Part shown: positions 1-8,466 of the stretch, one piece after another
Layout of the letters: every line of letters starts with the position of its first letter
Position numbering within the stretch: the stretch's first letter is position 1
The notes under the pieces: generated by a model
Seen by the model: the letters and a program-made list of their open reading frames with translations, nothing else
The model's database searches: none
What the model was told of the DNA's origin: nothing
From: Candidatus Aalborgicola danicus
GTDB lineage: Bacteria; Pseudomonadota; Gammaproteobacteria; Burkholderiales; Burkholderiaceae_C
Direction of reading: 5' to 3'
Assembly: GCA_016703945.1 (NCBI GenBank)
Contig: JADJBC010000046.1
Location: forward strand, 37,999-101,998
DNA length: 64,000 nt
Program-made: the position numbers and the translations under genes

Positions 1-36
1 ATCGTAGCATTTTCAACGGATTGCCAAGCTCATTTC

Positions 37-896
37 TTACTCGGCGGCACGTCCGTGCAACTGCCGTGGGCATCTCCGCCGCCATGCCAATACTCTCGCC
101 CAACGTGGGATGCGGGTGAATCGTCTTGCCGATATCCACTGCATCCGCGCCCATCTCGATGGCCAGGGCAATCTCGCCAATCATGTCGCCCGCATGCGTG
201 CCGACCATGCCGCCGCCCAGGATCTTGCCGTGGCCATGGGCCTCGGGGGAGTCATCAAACAGCAGCTTGGTGACGCCTTCGTCGCGGCCATTCGCAATGG
301 CGCGGCCGGATGCGGTCCAGGGGAACAGGCCCTTCTTGACCTTGATGCCCTGCGCCTTGGCCTGGTCTTCGGTGAGGCCCACCCAGGCCACTTCGGGGTC
401 GGTGTAGGCCACCGATGGAATGACGCGGGCGTTGAAGGCGGAAGCTGCCAGTTCCTTGTTGCCTTGTATTTCACCGGCGATCACTTCCGCTGCCACATGC
501 GCCTCGTGCACCGCCTTGTGCGCCAGCATGGGCTGGCCGACGATGTCGCCAATGGCGAAGATGTGGGGCACGTTGGTGCGCATCTGGATGTCCACATTGA
601 TGAAACCGCGGTCCGTGACTGCCACGCCGGCCTTGTCGGCGGCGATCTTTTTGCCGTTCGGCGTGCGGCCCACGGCCTGCAGCACCAGGTCGTACACCTG
701 CGGTGCGGGGGCGGTTCCGCCCTCCTCGGCCGCCGCAAAAGTCACCTCAATGCCTTCGGGAGTGGCCTTGGCGCCCACCGTCTTGGTCTTGAGCATGATG
801 TTGTCGAAGCGCTTGGCGTTCATCTTCTGCCAGATCTTGACCAGGTCGCGATCGGCGCCCTGCATCAGGCCGTCAATCATTTCCACTACGTCCAGG
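37..896 (-). pseudogene. 5'-truncated second copy of lpdA (3' half)
   Basis: This stretch matches positions 8467-9333, the 3' half of the full lpdA, along its whole length with scattered, mostly synonymous differences. Readable motifs on the minus strand are LQAVGRTPNGK, NVPHIFAIGDI, PSVAYTDPEVAW and HPHPTLGES, that is part of the NAD domain and the dimerisation domain with the catalytic His-Glu pair of dihydrolipoyl dehydrogenase. The FAD domain and the redox-active cysteines are absent, so it cannot be an active enzyme alone. Homology stops sharply at 896. Near 72-76 it is one base shorter than the other copy, putting the C-terminus out of frame. It preserves the reading KATPEGIEVT exactly where the full-length copy is frameshifted. 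Seen directly: the duplication. Inferred: a by-product of insertion of the neighbouring island. Confidence 0.85.
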
Positions 897-980
897 TAAA
901 GGACCTGGCCTTTTTTAAAGCTATTGCTTTCTTGCAGTCCATCTTCCCGCATTCCTCTGCGGTATTTGGGTCTTGAGATA

Positions 981-1778
981 ATGTGTCCACAATTCACGGA
1001 GTTCATCATCGTTTCGAGACAAGACACAGCGGCATGGGGTGTAAGGCGTTTTCCTATTCCGCCCAGCGCTCTTGCTGTTTGGTTGTTTGATGTCGACGAA
1101 GCCTTGAAGGTACACCCGGCGTATGCGAAGGCGAAAGCCGGGGATTGGCAAAGTGCGCTGACTTTGGTTTCCGATGTGGCGGTTGTGGGCATCCACGCCC
1201 AACGAGACAAGTTTGGTAGCGATTGCATATTTGTTGCGCCGTTCGCGCGCGAGGCCAGCGGTAACAACGCCATCCCCCAAGTCTTTGCCGAGGTTTGCGG
1301 GATGGTTTTTGGAGCCTCGACAGATCAAACCATCGTTCAGACGACAAAGGTTTACCATACGGGTGCTGATGCCATGGAGCGTTTGGCGCTGCGACCAGAG
1401 TTTGACGGCGACGTACAACAAAGTAAGCGCTATGTCTTGGTGGACGATGTGACTAGTCTGGGTGGCACATTGGCCGAGTTGGCCAACTACATTCAGTCAA
1501 AAGGCGGTGTTGTCCATGGCGTTTTTGTACTGGTGAATGCCGGTAGATCGAAGTCATTTTCTCCAGACAAACGAACAATCAAAATACTGGAAGCGAGGTA
1601 TGGACATGAACTCATCGAAATCTTTGGCATCGCAGTCAATGCCCTCACTGCCAACGAGGCCCGCTACCTTGTCGGATTCCGCACGGCTGACGAAATTAGA
1701 AATCGACTCGCTAAGGCAAAGCAAGAAATTGATCTCCGCTTACGTTCAAAAGGAATTCCAAGCATCTTTGGGGGCTAA
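981..1778 (+). CDS. Phosphoribosyltransferase-like protein
   Basis: About 265 residues. The only clear motif is YVLVDDVTSLGGTL near residue 155, which fits the type I phosphoribosyltransferase PRPP loop (two acidic residues followed by a T/S-x-G-G-T turn). The C-terminus is charged and helical (NEARYLVGFRTADEIRNRL). An upstream in-frame start at 924 would add residues with no family look, so the ATG at 981 is preferred. It is the only plus-strand gene in the island and converges on jetD, with 82 bases between their stop codons. Its reading frame looks less GC-rich than the lpdA genes beside it, consistent with foreign origin. Substrate is unknown. A nucleotide-salvage, nucleotide-modifying or defence accessory role are all possible; none is shown. 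Confidence 0.7.
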   Translation: MCPQFTEFIIVSRQDTAAWGVRRFPIPPSALAVWLFDVDEALKVHPAYAKAKAGDWQSALTLVSDVAVVGIHAQRDKFGSDCIFVAPFAREASGNNAIPQVFAEVCGMVFGASTDQTIVQTTKVYHTGADAMERLALRPEFDGDVQQSKRYVLVDDVTSLGGTLAELANYIQSKGGVVHGVFVLVNAGRSKSFSPDKRTIKILEARYGHELIEIFGIAVNALTANEARYLVGFRTADEIRNRLAKAKQEIDLRLRSKGIPSIFGG

Positions 1779-1860
1779 GCTGGCGTTGTTGAAGCAGCAA
1801 GCCACTTGATTATGCTGCCCTCGCAGGTTTGAAATCCACGCCTGTCCAGTTATGCGTACC

Positions 1861-3054
1861 CTACAGCCATCCCTCTTGCTCGGCCTTGGTACCCGACGAC
1901 AGCAGGTAGTCGCGCAACGTTGCCAGGTCTGCTGGTAGCCCGGTGGTGACCTGCAATTCCACCAAAACCCGTCGGTCGTAGTCATTCAAAGGCAGTGTGA
2001 TCCCCGAGCGCCAGGTATCCGGATCCATATGACGGGTCTGCCATGGCATGCCCGCTCCGTCCCACACCGCGCCGGCTGTCAGCGCGATTTGAATGCCTGC
2101 GGGGTCAGGGTCGCAGCTGATGACGGCAGGCGCAGGAGCTGCGGTCAACAACCAGCGCATGGCCTGTAGCCATGCATTACTGGGGCGACCAGGCAGCCAC
2201 ACCAGGCATTGCCCCTCTGGCAATTGGGTCGCTTGGCGTTCGAAGCTGGCGCGATTTTCAATCAGCCAATATACCTTGGGAGCAAGAGCCACCTGCATGA
2301 ATGCGCCAAAATTACGACACGGCAGACCTACAAAACCAAATTGACCCAATGGCAGTAGTACCCCTTGCACTGAGGTACTCGAACACAGCGCAATGCTGCC
2401 AGCCAACCAGATCAGCGGCTCAAAGCGGCCAACCCCCAGTGTCTCCAGTGGCGTGGTGCTTTCCAGCCAATCCCACTCGGTACTGGTGATCGCCTTGGTG
2501 TGCCCCCGGGCCGCCAGCGCAAAGTCCTGGCGCATGCCTTGGCGCTGGGCTTGCTGCCACAAGGCCAGTGCCTGCAGCAATTCGGCACGTGCCGCCTTGC
2601 TGGACGATGGCAGCGCGTCGTTCAACACACTGTGCACCGCTGCCGAGAGCCAAGGATGGGCTTGGGCCAGCGACTGCAGTTGGATGCCCAAATTTTTTTT
2701 CTCGGCGTCACGCTGCGTGCGTGTCGGCAAGCCCGCAAGCGACTGCAGGCTCTCCAGGTCCGTCCACACCACACGCCAAGGCCACCACTGGCCATGGCGA
2801 AACTCCTCTTTGAGCGCCACTGCCCCACACAGCAGCAGAGCTTGCACCAGCGTATCAGCGACCTCAAGGTGGCTGCTGCCCGCCACCTGCAGTAGGCTTT
2901 GCCACTTGCGCTCCTGGGCTTCAGATTTGAGCCACTTCAACAGCACGGCCTGCTGCGCGCCACTCAGTGCGGGCAACGCCGTCAAGGGTACATGCAACTG
3001 GCGCGCGCGCTTGCCCCTGGCTCCCGGTGTGGTTTGAATAGTCGGCTGCACCAT
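1861..3054 (-). CDS. jetD: JetD-like TOPRIM nuclease subunit of a Wadjet system
   Basis: 397 residues, last gene of the minus-strand jet operon, starting 15 bases after jetC ends. The C-terminal half contains VYWLIENRASFE (about residues 270-281) and, about 55 residues later, PAVISCDPDPAG, the conserved Glu and the D-x-D pair expected of the TOPRIM-like DUF2220 domain of JetD/MksG. The N-terminal ~200 residues are helical, as in the DUF3322-type arm. In characterised Wadjet systems (family knowledge) this subunit cleaves plasmid DNA once the SMC motor has extruded it. The acidic residues are present, so the nuclease looks intact. Assignment rests on motif and gene order; overall similarity to well-known JetD proteins appears low and the subtype cannot be fixed by eye. 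Confidence 0.8.
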   Translation of the reverse strand: MVQPTIQTTPGARGKRARQLHVPLTALPALSGAQQAVLLKWLKSEAQERKWQSLLQVAGSSHLEVADTLVQALLLCGAVALKEEFRHGQWWPWRVVWTDLESLQSLAGLPTRTQRDAEKKNLGIQLQSLAQAHPWLSAAVHSVLNDALPSSSKAARAELLQALALWQQAQRQGMRQDFALAARGHTKAITSTEWDWLESTTPLETLGVGRFEPLIWLAGSIALCSSTSVQGVLLPLGQFGFVGLPCRNFGAFMQVALAPKVYWLIENRASFERQATQLPEGQCLVWLPGRPSNAWLQAMRWLLTAAPAPAVISCDPDPAGIQIALTAGAVWDGAGMPWQTRHMDPDTWRSGITLPLNDYDRRVLVELQVTTGLPADLATLRDYLLSSGTKAEQEGWL

Positions 3055-3069
3055 GGCTGTAGGCCACCG

Positions 3070-5897
3070 CTACGTCGCCAAACCCGGCGCACCCCTACGC
3101 TTGGCAACGGCGATGGGAGGCGCCCAGCGGCTATCACGGGGCTTCTTGCTAGTAACCAAGGTTATCTCTGCAGGCTCAAACACTTCGAGGTTATGGGTGA
3201 TCGGGGTGGTGAGCACGTATTGCGCCTGGGTGGAGCGCAAAAAGTGGCCCACCAACTGAATGTTGCGCACATCGAGGTGGGCAAAGGGCTCGTCGATGAA
3301 CACAAAGCCGCCGGAGGCGCTGTCTTCGTCCTTGAGCAGGCCCACCAGCAAAATCAAGGATTTGATAACTTGTTGGCCACCAGAGGCCTCGCCATCATTC
3401 AAGCCTATGCTGCCTTTGCCGTCGAAATTGAAGTTCACCCGCAGTCCGGCCTGGGCCAGCACGGTGTCGTCATTTTCCAGAGACGGCAGCTCGGCAGCCA
3501 CTTCAACCCCGGCCAATGCCCCCAGTTCCTGGATGTTGTTGCGGTAGCGGCGCACCGTGCTGCGCAGCACTTCGATATAGCTTTCGCGCGCATTGAGCAC
3601 TGCAGTGGCGGCTTGCGCGTTTTTGACCTTGTGGTCGTCCAGGCTGTACCCCTGCTCACGCACTGTAGCTTCCATGCGGCGATAGCGTTCTTCCACCGTG
3701 CTGTCTTTTTCCCATGTGTCCTGGGCTAGGTCAACTTCCACCGCATCCAGACGCAATTTGGCCTGGGTGTCATTGCTGTACTTGGCCACCAGCGCGTCCA
3801 ATACCTCGGGCGTGCGCCAGCTAGCGGGGATTTGGCGACGGCGATGTTGCGAGGCATCCACGTCGGCGGTGATCTGCTGGCGCCGCTGCGCTAGCTCAGT
3901 AGCTAAGCGATCTGCTTCGGCAATGCGTTTGCGTAGTGCAGCCTCCTCATTTCGGTATAAGGAATCGGCGCTTTGGTAGCCGCCTTTTGCGATGCCATAG
4001 TCGCGATCAAGGGTTTGCCAGCGCAGGGCCGCTGCAATACGCGCCTGCTTGGCAGCTGGTAGCGCCTGACGTGCAGCGAAAAATTCGTCACTCCGACGGG
4101 CCAGCTCCTGTGCAGCGCTGTAACCGGCCAGGGCTTGCTTACAGTCTTCTATCTGGCGCTTTACGGTAATCAGGGCCAGGGTGGCTGGGCCTAGTTCATC
4201 GTCCAAGCGACGCAGGTCGCGCTCCAGGGCGTCACGCAGGGCTTGCAAGGCAGCAGCACCGAACTGGTGTTCACGGGGCTGCACCCACACCGAGCGCGCA
4301 CCGCGCCCATCAAAGGTGTAGGCCTGCGGGGTGATCCAGTTGCCACTGGTCTGCCGCCCGGCTGCCGGATCGTCCACACAGCGCAGGTTTTGCAACTGTT
4401 GTATCAGCCAGCGCGGCAACTTGGAATCAAATTGCACCTGGGCCAGCAGGCTGTGCGGTTCCGCTGCGGGCACGACCTCGCCAGGGGCCACGATGTAATG
4501 GCGGTAGCGCTCTGCAGAGGCGATACCGTCGGCCTTGTCCAAATCACCAATCCTGTCCAGCATCACTATCCAGCGCAACGGCCGTAACACGCCTTCTACT
4601 GCCGCACGCCAGTGCTCGTTCTTGACTTCCACCACCTCGGCCAGAAAACGATGCCCCACACCAGCGGCTTGCAGGCGCAGGCGCAGGCAGCGGGCATCCT
4701 CCGTAGAGGGAGGAGACTTTTTGCCCTCTAGCCCCGATAGAACCTCCCCCGCGTCCTTCTTTTTTTGCAGCAAATCGTTGTGCTTTTCCTGTTTGACAAC
4801 TTCCTGCACACGCAGTTCGTTCAAGTGTTGGTTGAGTGCATCGGCATCACTTTCCTTATCTACAAGGGCCAGTAGCTCAGCTTCGCGCTTGGTTAAAGCC
4901 TCCAATGGCGATTCATTGCGACTGGCCTTATTCAGAGACTCGTGCGCTTCATCTCGTTCTTTCAGCAAACGGTCCTCTTCAGCCCCGGCCGTACTGCGCG
5001 CATCCAACAAGGTCAACAGCTCCGCATTCTTTTGCGCTCGCTCGGCCTTGGACTGTGCGACTTGAAGGCGCTGGCGGCGGTGCTCGCGACTGCGCTCGGC
5101 GAGCTTGGTCCGCTGGCCGTGCCACACCAGCACCGGTAGCACCTCGGTGGCCAGCCGCTCACGCTCTTGCACCTTGTTTTGCCAGCTTTGGTAGTTGGCA
5201 ACCTTGTTTTGCAGCTCGGATAATTGGGTTTTGCTGTGGTCCAGCTCTTTTTCCGCCTGTTGCATTTCGCGGGTAAGCTGTTGCTGGTGTTCACGGGCAG
5301 TGTCGTAGTGATTGAGAACCTCTTGGTCTCCAAACACGTCAAACACCAAGCGCAAGAGCTCTCGCGGGCTGTATTCACACAGGCGGTCCGTCTGGCCCTG
5401 TTCCAGCGAGAGCACCTTGGCTATGGCAGGAGAAAGTCCTGCGTCAGCCAGCATGCGACTCCAAGCCTCCACGCCCATGACTTGCAGCTCTTTGTCGGGG
5501 CGCTCACCCAACTGCTCAATACTGACATCCCCTTCCACAACCATATATAGCGCCGCTGCCAGTCACCGCCATTGCGGTCAATGCGGCAGGCCAGTGTCAC
5601 CTGGTCGCTGTAGAGCAAACGCCGCGCAAAGGGACGGCTGGAGCTTTGCCGCGTGTGCGGTTTGTTGTCCACGACGGCGCGCAGCCACGCCACTTTGGCA
5701 CCGGCATGGCGGGCGTAGGTCTTGAAGTCACGCGGCTGCGAGCACTTCAGGCCCAACAGCGTACGCATGGCATCAAGCAGTGTGGTTTTGCCCGAGCCGT
5801 TAGGGCCGGCAATGGTGATGATGGACGCATCCAGCGGCAGACTCACACGCTGGCAGTAGTCCCAATGGACGAGTTCTAGGGTTTGCAGGTGAAACAT
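3070..5897 (-). CDS. jetC: JetC-like SMC ATPase of a Wadjet system (frameshifted)
   Basis: About 941 residues if the frame is restored. Walker A GPNGSGKTT lies at residues 31-39, long coiled-coil segments fill the middle (heptad-rich stretches such as REHQQQLTREMQQAEKELD), and the C-terminal head has the ABC signature SGGQQ (about 835) and Walker B FVFIDEPFAHLD (about 865). This is the DNA-loop-extruding motor of JetABCD. The frame breaks in a TATATAT tract at 5543-5549 around residue 117: the upstream frame ends at 5421 and the downstream frame opens at 5544. One missing or two extra bases reconcile them (reading RRYMVVEGDVSIEQLG). This could be a sequencing error, a true knock-out, or slippage-based variation. 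It starts 8 bases after the jetB stop. Confidence 0.85.
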
Positions 5898-5905
5898 ACG
5901 AGCGC

Positions 5906-6619
5906 TTAATTGGTATCGGCAGCAGGGGTAGTGGGTGCCACAGGGATATGGGCTGCGGGGGTGTTCGCCTGGTCACGCTGGGCCTGCTCGCGGGTCAGTA
6001 CGTCAGCCAGCGCGCCATTGAGAATGCGCGGGGCCAGCACGTCGTAGTCCAGCAGCACATCAAGCAGCGGCCCCTCAAGAATGTCGTCTTGTTTGCGCGC
6101 AATGAAGCCATGTCGCTCCAGCAGCTTGAGGTTGGTGTCGAGCCGGGTTTTTTTGCCTAGTTGGTTGCCATAGTCTTCCAGCAGGGCTTTGTAGGACAGA
6201 ACCGGGCTTACGCTGCGTGCGGTGGGTAGCGGCTTGGCACCGGCAAACATGTCGTTTTGTGGAACTTCGGGCGCCACGCGGCTGGCCTGTCGCTCTCGCT
6301 TGGGCAATACGATCAGCGACCACACCACCACCAGCAGGGAAACGGCATCACGCGGCAAGTCAAGGTTGTTGTTCGCATCCAGCCCCGCCTCACCCAGCAC
6401 ACGGGTAGCTGGCGCCGGCAGTAATGTGAGCGTGACGTGGTCAGCATAAACATTGTCCATCCAGCGCAAGCCAACCTGGGCCAAGCGCTGTTCCACGGCC
6501 AAAAACAATTCGGCATCGGCCAGTGCCTGTTTGACACGGGGGTGGGTCCGGGGCAGGTATTTGCGCGTCAGCAGTTCAGCAATCAGGTGTGCGGCTTCGT
6601 CAGCAGTGTTGGTCATCAT
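5906..6619 (-). CDS. jetB: JetB-like KITE subunit of a Wadjet system
   Basis: 237 residues. The sequence has the helix-rich, winged-helix look of the DUF4194/MksE family (an N-terminal LLTRKYLPRTHPRVKQAL helix pair, a central DAVSLLVVVWSLIVLPKRE segment, and a C-terminal LLERHGFIARKQDD winged helix). In MksBEF/JetABC complexes this protein dimerises on the kleisin and bridges to the SMC heads. The start is fixed by an ATGATGA overlap with the jetA stop (6616-6619), a classic arrangement for translational coupling; ATG codons at 6619 and 6616 are both usable. A longer upstream frame (to 6928) is an Arg/Gly-rich read-through of jetA and is not believed. The last ~25 residues are a disordered Ala/Pro/Thr tail. 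Confidence 0.75.
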   Translation of the reverse strand: MMTNTADEAAHLIAELLTRKYLPRTHPRVKQALADAELFLAVEQRLAQVGLRWMDNVYADHVTLTLLPAPATRVLGEAGLDANNNLDLPRDAVSLLVVVWSLIVLPKRERQASRVAPEVPQNDMFAGAKPLPTARSVSPVLSYKALLEDYGNQLGKKTRLDTNLKLLERHGFIARKQDDILEGPLLDVLLDYDVLAPRILNGALADVLTREQAQRDQANTPAAHIPVAPTTPAADTN

Positions 6620-7968
6620 GGTTGTGTCGGGGTGGTGGCGCTGGAATGCTCCAGCTGACCACTGCTCAAATGGGTAATGGCCGGGTGCTCCAGCGCGGTC
6701 AAATCGGTGTGCCATTGCACGCGCCAGGGCTGGCGTGCCAACGCGCCAGTGGCACCGGGCAAGTCTTGCGCCTGGGCATCGCCCAGCAACGGCAATAGTT
6801 GCGCCTTGTAGGCGACTTGGGCGTAGCGTGCAACCACACCACCGACATCGGCCAGCAGGGCCGCGTGCACAGGGTAGTGCGTTGCGGTGTTGCCGCCGGT
6901 TGTTTCGCTGGCATGGTCCAGGCCCCATTGCGCCAGCAGGCTGGAAAGCGCGCCAAGCTCTTGCGGCAGCGCCACCGCTGAGAGGTCTCCCACAGGGGCT
7001 GCCTGCGCCGCAGGCAGCGGCTCGTCGCGCAATGCTCCGGGGCGGTCGCGCTCAAACTCTGCCTCGGTGACATCTAGCATTTCATGCGGCGCGAGCACGG
7101 CTAGCGCAACCGGGCTATGCAATGCGCTTTTGCTGAGTTGATCCAACTGCGGTTGGGTTTGCAGCCAGCGTTTGACATCGGTACTGGTAATGCCGGTAGT
7201 GCCCAAGGTGACGCGCTGGCGGTCCACCTGCTGCAGGGCGCGATTGAACTGGCTGGCCATGGCCAGCAAACGCGACTGCGCCAAACCTAATGCACGCGCC
7301 GCCTGTTCCAACGCACGTTCGCCACGCGCATTGCTGATGATCGTGGTAATAGCGCTGGATGCCCGGTCAATCAAACGTGCTGCACGGTCGTACCGCTTGC
7401 GTGCCTCGCGCAGGCGAAACTCCGAACCACTGGCAATGGCATCGGAAAACTCGTGGTGCAAGCGAACCAACTGGGCCTGCAGCATGTGTACCTGGTTGCC
7501 CTGCAACGTGCCCAACTGGTCGGCCCCAACGACCTGACTCAACAACCCCGCTAGTTCATCCTCCACGGGTTGTGCCAGACTGGCCAGCAAGGCCGAAACC
7601 TGTTGCGCCAGCGGTGTCAAACCATACTGGCGCTGCGATTCGTCCCAGCTCAGCAAGGAGGCGTCACGAAAGCGCTTGATCACTGCGTCAGCGGCTTCGG
7701 GCCGCAAGGCGTAATACAGACTACCAAGCTCCTCGCGGCTCAAAAACGCCTTGCCCTGCCCCACCAAGGTCAACAAGGCCCACAAGCGCAATCGCGCCAA
7801 TGCACTGGTGCCCTGGAACAACAGGCGCACCGCGTCCAACAGCGCGCCATTGCTCTCCAGCTGCCAGGCCACAGCGGAGTCGGCCACTGCGTCTGGATCA
7901 TGGAAATAGTCGGCAAAGGTCGTTTCCGCCTCCGATTGCGGCGGGTTCTTGAAGGGGTCTTCCTGCAT
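6616..7968 (-). CDS. jetA: JetA-like kleisin subunit of a Wadjet system
   Basis: 450 residues from the ATG at 7968 (MQEDPFKNPP); upstream in-frame starts add a low-plausibility leader and no clear ribosome site decides the matter. Content is helical throughout: an N-terminal winged-helix-like region, a central coiled coil (RLREARKRYDRAARLIDRA, about residues 190-260), then a C-terminal region with LQTQPQLDQLSKSAL. This is how MksF/JetA kleisins are built. The identification depends on position as first gene of a four-gene set followed by KITE, SMC ATPase and TOPRIM subunits; the sequence itself is not an obvious DUF3375 match. It overlaps jetB by 4 bases. I see no convincing promoter in the 227 bases upstream. 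Confidence 0.7.
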   Translation of the reverse strand: MQEDPFKNPPQSEAETTFADYFHDPDAVADSAVAWQLESNGALLDAVRLLFQGTSALARLRLWALLTLVGQGKAFLSREELGSLYYALRPEAADAVIKRFRDASLLSWDESQRQYGLTPLAQQVSALLASLAQPVEDELAGLLSQVVGADQLGTLQGNQVHMLQAQLVRLHHEFSDAIASGSEFRLREARKRYDRAARLIDRASSAITTIISNARGERALEQAARALGLAQSRLLAMASQFNRALQQVDRQRVTLGTTGITSTDVKRWLQTQPQLDQLSKSALHSPVALAVLAPHEMLDVTEAEFERDRPGALRDEPLPAAQAAPVGDLSAVALPQELGALSSLLAQWGLDHASETTGGNTATHYPVHAALLADVGGVVARYAQVAYKAQLLPLLGDAQAQDLPGATGALARQPWRVQWHTDLTALEHPAITHLSSGQLEHSSATTPTQP

Positions 7969-8195
7969 GGTCAGGCGTGATAGGCCACAGAGGGTGGACG
8001 ATGTGTATGAGGCATGAGCCGGAATGATAGGGCTTGTGAGAGTACGGCAGCCTGATGCACGCATCTTTCTCAAAACCGAAAAACCTGACCGCAGCCTCCC
8101 AACACCCTCGACTTGGAATAAAAAGGCCACGCTGCCCTCACGGAATCTTTGCGACTAGCTACTGAGTTTGTAGCGTTCTTGTTGGCTTCCCGGTG

Positions 8196-8441
8196 TTACC
8201 CGTGCGCCAGTGGCACGTCCGTACAACTGCCATGTGCCACTTCCGCCGCGACTTCTGATTCACCCATGGGTGCGTCCGCCGCCCCGCCCCACTCCTGCCA
8301 CCCCTCGCCAAACAGCTCCACCGGATGCATGGTGCGGTCCGAGCCGTTGCCGCAACGCATGTCCTTGGCCGCGCAGAACAGGTCACAACCCCAGCACACC
8401 CGCTCCGGGTTCGCGGGGTTGATGGGGAATTTCCTGCTCGT
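8196..8441 (-). CDS. DUF3079-like small protein with an LpdA-like tail
   Basis: 81 residues. The segment KFPINPANPERVCWGCD followed by CAAKDMRCGNGSDRTMHP matches the short Cys-rich DUF3079 family, of unknown function. The expected start codon position (8439-8441) reads ACG, not ATG, in the context ACG-AGC-AGG-AAA-TTC; no ATG, GTG or TTG exists between it and the lpdA stop at 8467, so this is either a point change, an error or a weak non-standard start. The C-terminus (AAEVAHGSCTDVPLAHG) copies the C-terminus of the adjacent LpdA (AAEIAHGSCTDVPPARK), and the DNA at 8196-8265 is a diverged copy of the lpdA 3' end. Function unknown. Confidence 0.55.
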   Translation of the reverse strand, partial: TSRKFPINPANPERVCWGCDLFCAAKDMRCGNGSDRTMHPVELFGEGWQEWGGAADAPMGESEVAAEVAHGSCTDVPLAHG

Positions 8442-8466
8442 ATGGCTCCGGGCAAATAGCGCCGGC

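Noticed and set aside
1537..1809. 90-codon plus-strand frame ending LISAYVQKEFQASLGAK, which looked like a small antitoxin
   Set aside because: It overlaps the end of the phosphoribosyltransferase gene in another frame over almost its whole length, and the latter has the motif and a better start.
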